Shown: positions 60,101-64,000 of the stretch, one piece after another
Layout: every line of letters starts with the position of its first letter
Numbering within the stretch: position 1 is the first letter of the stretch
NCBI RefSeq assembly: GCF_014873705.1
Contig: NZ_JADBDS010000004.1
Span: 62,001-126,000, forward strand
Source of the DNA: Mycobacterium sp. OAS707
GTDB lineage: Bacteria; Actinomycetota; Actinomycetes; Mycobacteriales; Mycobacteriaceae
Direction: 5' to 3'
Length of the DNA: 64,000 bases
Made by a program: the position numbers and the translations under genes
The notes under the pieces: model-generated
What the model saw: only the letters and a program-made list of their open reading frames with translations
Database searches by the model: none
Told to the model about the DNA's origin: nothing

Positions 60101-60255
60101 AGATAGAGCGCTTCGCGAACGTCCGGCCGATCGGCCAGGGCGCGCCAGTACTCGGGGTCGGCGCGCAGCCGGTCCAATTCCTCCATCGGCAACAGCGGGG
60201 CGCGCATCACGAAGAACCCGCTTGACGTCAGCGGGGTTCCGCTTCGCTTGCCCAC
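57172..60255 (-). CDS. Full-length LanB-type dehydratase (glutamylation plus elimination domains)
   Basis: About 1027 residues from GTG 60255 (AAGGG seven bases upstream). The N-terminal glutamylation domain begins SGFFVMRAPLLP and has YLVRMCTRATPFGLFAG, in which R80, R84 and T86 keep the spacing of NisB R83, R87 and T89, needed for glutamyl-tRNA use. The C-terminal SpaB-type elimination domain has WLYLKIYTGTATADRIL and WLFLRYRDPEHHLRLRL, and a conserved His in SFSHLNAIRLL. It should dehydrate Ser and Thr of the adjacent precursor to Dha and Dhb. No LanC gene accompanies it in this window. It follows the exporter gene by 14 bases. Confidence 0.93.
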   Translation of the reverse strand: MGKRSGTPLTSSGFFVMRAPLLPMEELDRLRADPEYWRALADRPDVREALYLASPGLVRRLTDGNADDRVAAAVTAYLVRMCTRATPFGLFAGCSVGAIGDTTALCIDGPEGTSRHSRPDTEVLASLVDRLIAEPSTRSAMVVEPNSSRYRAAGAMRIIESRLRQGRRTHHLVVIEDDEPLRVALDAAAGGCLVNKIAAAVQAHTGVDHDEAREYVDALVEAKVLTPVAEPAVTGPEPLTHVLTSLREHDLGESVNALELVAEELARMDAAGVGNPPERYAAVTETLLDLAGGGDDARLVQVDLHRAGTGLTLGRGDVALLTEAVDLLHRLSSGREDPALSRFKAEFAKRYEDREVPLMEALDEEMGIGYDRSTHPAADESPLLAGLDLGGVAGSSEFTARDAALLDMVIRARDSGADRLELDAQTVARLETGTPLPLPDTLAVFACMLEDGIEIHSATGPSGAELLGRFCHGDARLHDAVRAHLRAEEDHAPGVVFAELVHLPEGRIGNILARPVLRDYELVLLGRSGVPADRQLHVDELTLRMDGQRLVLYSPRLDVEVRPRLTTAHNPAWRGFGVYRFLAALQRAGVASGLAWDWGAVANAPTLPRVTAGRLVLARARWRLSHAELSLVTGADAADGWSTLSRQRGLPSELLIADGDNRLYVDTTSPALSAAAAKVLRGRTGAVVEEVLRDDVATGPQGRFAQELIVPFIRRAEPAPSPEPWHPPRVQRTFAPGSEWLYLKIYTGTATADRILTETIGPVINGLRQDGVIDQWLFLRYRDPEHHLRLRLHGDPSALREQALSALTDAVTPHLADSMVSKLALDTYHREIERYGGDDGIALAEQIHAADSDAVLAVLSMLDDEELADARWQLCLYATDRLLADAGLDIQQRRQWSKDGAAGYRIEYPNAPTLDSGIGARWRTERAGLAALLDDTADHPYESARQVFRQRSEQLVPLLAELSDRGRRGLLTQDFPNLLRSFSHLNAIRLLRSAARTHELVLLSFLDRDYASRLARVPRQESSKRDN

Positions 60256-60269
60256 GTGACTGCCCTTCT

Positions 60270-62429
60270 CTAGTGCGGAGTTTCGCCGACGAGCTGACCG
60301 GACACCAGTTGCGCATAGTGACCGCCGGCCGCAAGCAGATCCCGGTGGCGGCCGACCTCGACGACCCGGCCGGCATCCATCACCACGATGTGGTCGGCGT
60401 CGATGACGGTGGCGAGGCGATGCGCGATCACGATGACGGTGCATTGCAGGCGGGCGATGTTCGCGTGCACATGCGCTTCGGTGACGGTGTCGAGATTGCT
60501 TGTCGCCTCGTCGAGCAACAGGATCCGGGGCGACGGCGCGAGCGCCCTGGCAAGGGCCAGCCGCTGGCGTTGCCCACCCGATAATGAGGCGCCCGCGTCG
60601 ACCAGCGGGGTATCCCAGCCCATGGGCATGGCGCGGATGTCGTCAGCGACACCTGCGATCTCGGCGGCGGCCTCGAGTCGGTCCAGTGGTAGATCCGGGT
60701 GTCCCAGCACGAGGTTGTCTCTGATCGACAGTCCGAAGATGTACGGGTCTTGGGTGACGACCCCGATCTGGGATCGCACGCTGCGCGGGTACAGGGTGGC
60801 CAGGTCGATTTCGTCGAGCAGGACGCGACCCTGCGACGGGGGGTAAAGCCCCAGCAGCAATCGGCCCAAGGTGGACTTGCCGGAGCCCGAGCGGCCGACG
60901 ATCGCCACCAATTGCCCTGGGCGCACGTCGATGTCGGCAGCATCGACGGCCGGCACACCGTGCGGGTGATACCGGAAGGTGAGCCCTTCGGCGCGCACCG
61001 CACCGGTCAATGGCGGAGCAGGCCGCAATTCGCGGCCATCGGTCTCGGTCGGTGTGTTGATGACGTCTTCGATGCGGGCGAGGTAGCTGCCCAGCAGCTG
61101 GATCTGCAGGGCGGTGCCGACCAGGACGGCAAGCGGTTCCAGGAATGCGCCACCGAGCGCGGCCAGCGCGAGCATCGTGCCGAGCGAGAGCTGACCGCTG
61201 CCCACGAGGTGAGCGCCCACCAATAGCACCGCGATCGGCGACAGTAGCGCCAGGCCGTGAATCGCGGTTTCCACCGCGGCGGAGAGCCGACCGCGCCGCA
61301 GCGAGACGTTCATCTCTGCGATGAACAAGTTGGTCCAATGCGTCACGGCGCGCCGTTCTGCGCCTGCGGCTTTGAGCGTTTCTACCGCCGAGAACATCTC
61401 GTAGGCGTACGACTGTGATTTGGCTTCGGTGGCCAGCGCCTCGCCCATCAACTGTTGATTGCGCCGCCTCGCGGCCAACAACACCACCACCTGCGCTGCG
61501 CCCAATGCGACGACGAGGACGCCGAGCAGGGGAGACAGTGCCAGTATCGCCACCAAATAGAACGTGGCCAGTGTGCCGTCGAGCAGGGCGGCGATGGTGC
61601 CGGTGGTGAGGACTTCGCGGACAGTCGCGTTGCTGCGCAACCGCATCATCAGGTCGCCGGATGATCGCTTCAAGAAGAACGCATACGGCAGATCCACCAG
61701 GTGCTCGAGAAAATCCAGCGTCATGTCGACATCCAGGCGGCTGCGCAGCCGAAGCAACAGATGGGCCCGTAGGAAGTTCGCGATCACTGAATAGCCGACA
61801 AGCGCGACCATCACCGCCGCAATGACTTTCAACAGATGCTCGTCGTTCGCGGGCGCGATCCGGTCTACGACCACCCCCGTCAGCACCGGCACCGCGAGTG
61901 CCATCAGCCGTACCACCACCGAGGTGGCCAGCACCTTGCCGAGGCCACTCGATCGTCTCAACAGTCGGAGGGCGTGCTGCCACGCACCGTTGGTTGCCCG
62001 TCCACCCGCAGTGAATTCGGCGGAGGGTTCGAGCAGGATCGCGACGCCGCTGTACAAGTCGTCGACGGCCTGCCAGCTGACCCGGTAGCGGCCTGCGGCG
62101 GGATCGACCACCGTCACCCCGCGGCGCGACGTCGACTCCAGGACCACGAAATGTGCTTGACCCCAATGCAATACGCTGCCGCGAGGTAACACCCCCAGGT
62201 CGTCGAGTTCGGTTGCCACCCCGCGGGCGCGCAGACCGTAGGTAGTGGCGGCCTCGGCAATCCGCAGCGCGTCGGTGCCGTCACGACCGGTGCCGGTGGC
62301 GGTATGCAATTCCGACAGCGGAACATGCCTGCCGTGATAGGCCAGGGCCATCGCGAGCGCCGCTGCGCCGCAATCCGCCATCTCGGCCTGCGCGACGTAG
62401 GGGATCGCGCGCCGGCGCCACCTCACCAC
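60270..62429 (-). CDS. C39 peptidase-containing ABC exporter (LanT/PCAT type)
   Basis: About 719 residues. The N-terminal C39 peptidase has YVAQAEMADCGAAALAMAL (oxyanion Gln and catalytic Cys), AHFVVLES (His) and VTVVDPAAG (Asp), all intact. Six transmembrane helices follow (about residues 165-430), then the ATPase: Walker A GRSGSGKST, signature LSGGQRQR, Walker B ILLLDEATSNLD. It should cut the leader after the Gly-Gly and export the core. The start is one of two adjacent GTG codons (62429 or 62426). The second overlaps the stop of the accessory gene as GTGA. Confidence 0.94.
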   Translation of the reverse strand: MVRWRRRAIPYVAQAEMADCGAAALAMALAYHGRHVPLSELHTATGTGRDGTDALRIAEAATTYGLRARGVATELDDLGVLPRGSVLHWGQAHFVVLESTSRRGVTVVDPAAGRYRVSWQAVDDLYSGVAILLEPSAEFTAGGRATNGAWQHALRLLRRSSGLGKVLATSVVVRLMALAVPVLTGVVVDRIAPANDEHLLKVIAAVMVALVGYSVIANFLRAHLLLRLRSRLDVDMTLDFLEHLVDLPYAFFLKRSSGDLMMRLRSNATVREVLTTGTIAALLDGTLATFYLVAILALSPLLGVLVVALGAAQVVVLLAARRRNQQLMGEALATEAKSQSYAYEMFSAVETLKAAGAERRAVTHWTNLFIAEMNVSLRRGRLSAAVETAIHGLALLSPIAVLLVGAHLVGSGQLSLGTMLALAALGGAFLEPLAVLVGTALQIQLLGSYLARIEDVINTPTETDGRELRPAPPLTGAVRAEGLTFRYHPHGVPAVDAADIDVRPGQLVAIVGRSGSGKSTLGRLLLGLYPPSQGRVLLDEIDLATLYPRSVRSQIGVVTQDPYIFGLSIRDNLVLGHPDLPLDRLEAAAEIAGVADDIRAMPMGWDTPLVDAGASLSGGQRQRLALARALAPSPRILLLDEATSNLDTVTEAHVHANIARLQCTVIVIAHRLATVIDADHIVVMDAGRVVEVGRHRDLLAAGGHYAQLVSGQLVGETPH

Positions 62430-62872
62430 AGTCTCGGCAGCAGCACTGTGATCAACCGTTGCCGCCCCGTCGGTACCAGCAGTTGGCCTGTCGATTCCGG
62501 GCCGGGCTGCTTCAGCTGGGCCACCACCTCGGTCGCACCGACGTCGACTACGACTGCGTCATACGTCGCGCCGGACGGGGCACGGAATTGGACCGCACTG
62601 CCCTGGGCGGGCGCGGGTCCGCGGTTCACTGCCGGGAGTACCGCAATCACCGAATTGCCTTGCACCGCAGCGGGCAACGACTCGCTGCGCGCGACGGTGA
62701 CCGTGCCCGCCACCACCGCACCGGCAACCAAAAGCACGCCAAGAGCGGCCAGCCCGGCATCAATCCAGCCCGGCTGCTTGATCAACTCCCCCGGACGGGC
62801 ACCCCCTGACTGACGGTCGCGCCACCGCTCACGAAATACCGATTCGTAACGAACTTCGCCGTCGTCGGTCAT
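62423..62872 (-). CDS. One-TM accessory protein of the RiPP exporter
   Basis: A 149-residue protein. About 45 charged cytoplasmic residues are followed by one transmembrane helix (IDAGLAALGVLLVAGAVVAG) and an extracytoplasmic part of about 80 residues with a short beta-rich pattern (SAVQFRAPSGATYDAVVVDV, then GATEVVAQLKQPGPESTGQL). The layout resembles the membrane-proximal ends of HlyD-type adaptors but is far too short to contain the usual coiled-coil hairpin. GAGG five bases before the ATG fixes the start. The stop overlaps the exporter start, so the two products are probably made in a fixed ratio. Confidence 0.7.
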   Translation of the reverse strand: MTDDGEVRYESVFRERWRDRQSGGARPGELIKQPGWIDAGLAALGVLLVAGAVVAGTVTVARSESLPAAVQGNSVIAVLPAVNRGPAPAQGSAVQFRAPSGATYDAVVVDVGATEVVAQLKQPGPESTGQLLVPTGRQRLITVLLPRLW

Positions 62873-63088
62873 GCTGACCTCACTCACTCTGCTCACCTGC
62901 GGCTTCGCCACCGTCATTGTGGCCGCTGGCGGTGAGAGACGCGGCAAGTTCGCCGCGACCGTCGCCCTATCCCGGCGGATAGGAAACCCTTCCCTCAAAG
63001 GTGGGGAATCTGGCTTTCCGGCGATTACGGAGTGCCGCGTTGATGACGACTATTGAACTATTCCGCACCGAGCCTTGAGGAGTCCGAC

Positions 63089-63220
63089 ATGTCTGACCTT
63101 GCGCTTCACCGCCCGGAGACAGCTGCCGTCGATTGGCGCGCGCTGGCGGACCAAGTCTTCCCAGCCGATGCACTGCGGTCAGTGCCGGCCGTCAACCCGT
63201 TCGTTTTGTCCAGGAAGTGA
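63089..63220 (+). CDS. Small ORF (43 aa) divergent from the RiPP operon
   Basis: An ORF of 43 residues with GAGGAG seven bases before its ATG. The product begins MSDLALHRPETAAVDWRALA and ends VNPFVLSRK. It has no Cys, no Gly-Gly leader site, no hydrophobic helix and no known domain. Its start lies 216 bases from the divergent accessory gene, so the two share a promoter region. Its 3' end is 25 bases from the end of the convergent TolB-like gene. It is plausible as a gene because of the ribosome binding site only. Confidence 0.45.
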   Translation: MSDLALHRPETAAVDWRALADQVFPADALRSVPAVNPFVLSRK

Positions 63221-63245
63221 CCGCACGAGCACGTGCCATCACCGA

Positions 63246-64000
63246 TTACGCGTTCTGCTGGGCTTCCAGCGCGGCCGCCGGATCCGGCAGGCTCTGCACG
63301 TCGCCGTCCACGCTGGAGGTGACGAATCCGGTCAACGACTGCTGAAACGCGCTGATGGTCGCATCGGCCTTCAGGTAGCCGGTGTGCGTTCCCGTGACGG
63401 TGACGTCGGCGAGGTAGTGCACCGTCGTTTGGCTGCCGTTGTAGTCGGCAGATTCGGTGCCGTTCAGGATCATTCCGTCTTCGTTGACGTAGTTGGTGTA
63501 GGTGACCGTGCGGATCGTGCGCGTCGCATTCGCCGGATCCGGCGCCTCGCTGACCACCGCGGTGCCGCCTCCGACGCCCGCATACGTTCCGGTGGCCGGC
63601 AACGGCGTCGTCGTCGCGACGTACGTGGCAAGGCTCGGGGCCCACGAATCCGAACTCGGAGTTGACCTGTCCACAGCCACCGGCCCGACGCTGGTCGTGT
63701 ACTTCAGGTTCGCAATGACAAGCCGTGACACCGTCGGGTCGGTGATGCTTGACTCCCAGAAGGTGACCGCGGTGCCGTCGGGATTCCAGCTGGGCATGCT
63801 TCGTGCGGCGTATCCGTCGCCGGTGTCGAACAGCGGAATCCCGTTCTCGCGGTTGAGCTCATCGCCCAGAGCCACCGCCCACTCCTGGTTGGAGACGTTG
63901 ACCGGTTTCGAATAGAACCCGTATACGGGCGCGCCGATGTAGACCGGCAGGAAGTTCTGCCGAATGATTCGCGTCATCGGCGTCAGTGCGTCGAGCCCGC
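63246..64000 (-). CDS. TolB-like beta-propeller protein, C-terminal part (runs off the right edge)
   Basis: The frame is open to the right edge (about 251 residues visible), reading GLDALTP before the first internal Met, so the true start is outside the window. PSWNPDGTAVTFWESS is a PD40/TolB-type propeller blade motif. The remainder has several beta-rich Thr/Gly segments (TGTYAGVGGGTAVVSEAPDP, TVTGTHTGYLKADATISAF). Such proteins are usually exported. The link with the neighbouring RiPP operon is positional only. Confidence 0.7.
   Translation of the reverse strand, partial: GLDALTPMTRIIRQNFLPVYIGAPVYGFYSKPVNVSNQEWAVALGDELNRENGIPLFDTGDGYAARSMPSWNPDGTAVTFWESSITDPTVSRLVIANLKYTTSVGPVAVDRSTPSSDSWAPSLATYVATTTPLPATGTYAGVGGGTAVVSEAPDPANATRTIRTVTYTNYVNEDGMILNGTESADYNGSQTTVHYLADVTVTGTHTGYLKADATISAFQQSLTGFVTSSVDGDVQSLPDPAAALEAQQNA

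Noticed and set aside
63089-63220. 43-residue ORF considered as a second RiPP precursor
   Set aside because: It lacks a double-glycine site, shares no leader similarity with the 95-residue precursor and has few Ser/Thr, so a substrate role is not supported.

Overview
The window is high-GC actinobacterial DNA and almost certainly comes from a fast-growing Mycobacterium (Mycolicibacterium). The evidence is paired mycolic acid cyclopropane synthase-type methyltransferases, a KasA/KasB-like ketosynthase, an MmpL transporter, a Pks10/Pks11-type type III polyketide synthase, an Rv1733c-type membrane protein, a hemophore-related secreted protein, F420-dependent enzymes, a mycothiol-dependent isomerase-family protein and transmembrane PknB-type kinases. 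I saw no tRNA, rRNA, insertion sequence, prophage or CRISPR array.

Layout. 0-6.3 kb: the end of a flavin amine oxidase, envelope and secreted proteins of unknown role, a rhomboid-like protein, a cold shock protein with a hairpin leader, and a DUF5994 gene coupled to a small ORF. 6.5-11.4 kb: a signalling block holding a PAS-GGDEF cyclase, a Ser/Thr kinase fused to an extracellular solute-binding domain, and a divergent EAL-DICT protein. 11.5-17.3 kb: assorted oxidoreductases, a cNMP-binding protein and a large secreted alpha/beta hydrolase. 17.3-21.4 kb: a lipid block with a degenerate phosphotransferase, two mycolic acid methyltransferase homologues and a ketosynthase that lacks its catalytic cysteine. 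21.6-39.8 kb: a hexarate (glucarate/galactarate) catabolic region. It has two glucarate dehydratase-type enolases, keto-deoxyglucarate dehydratase, ketoglutarate semialdehyde dehydrogenase, LysR and IclR regulators, a five-gene Dpp/Opp-type ABC importer, a TauE-type permease and two 2-hydroxyacid dehydrogenases. A block of unrelated genes (26.5-29.3 kb) interrupts it. 39.9-48 kb: a second Ser/Thr kinase, then an MmpL-type III PKS-methyltransferase-flavoprotein operon resembling the mycobacterial polyketide quinone locus, and a convergent cytochrome P450. 48-54.2 kb: secreted and membrane proteins, a small repeat protein, a methyltransferase and an SDR/acyl-CoA synthetase pair. 54.2-56.3 kb: an ArsR-controlled arsenic/cadmium operon (CadI/ArsI-like, aquaporin, ArsC) with no efflux pump.

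The most unusual region is 56.8-62.9 kb. It is a compact minus-strand RiPP operon with a one-TM accessory protein, a C39 peptidase-ABC exporter, a full-length LanB dehydratase and a 95-residue precursor. The precursor has a textbook double-glycine leader, and its core is built of NPSGG/GTSVI repeats and contains no cysteine. No LanC cyclase is present. The pathway therefore cannot make ordinary lanthionines from this peptide, and the product is probably a new type of dehydrated, repeat-based secreted peptide. A 43-residue ORF with a strong ribosome binding site is transcribed divergently, and a partial TolB-like protein runs off the right edge.

Short palindromes with the core TGTCATCA-nn-TGATGACA recur in intergenic positions and look like a shared operator or hairpin family.
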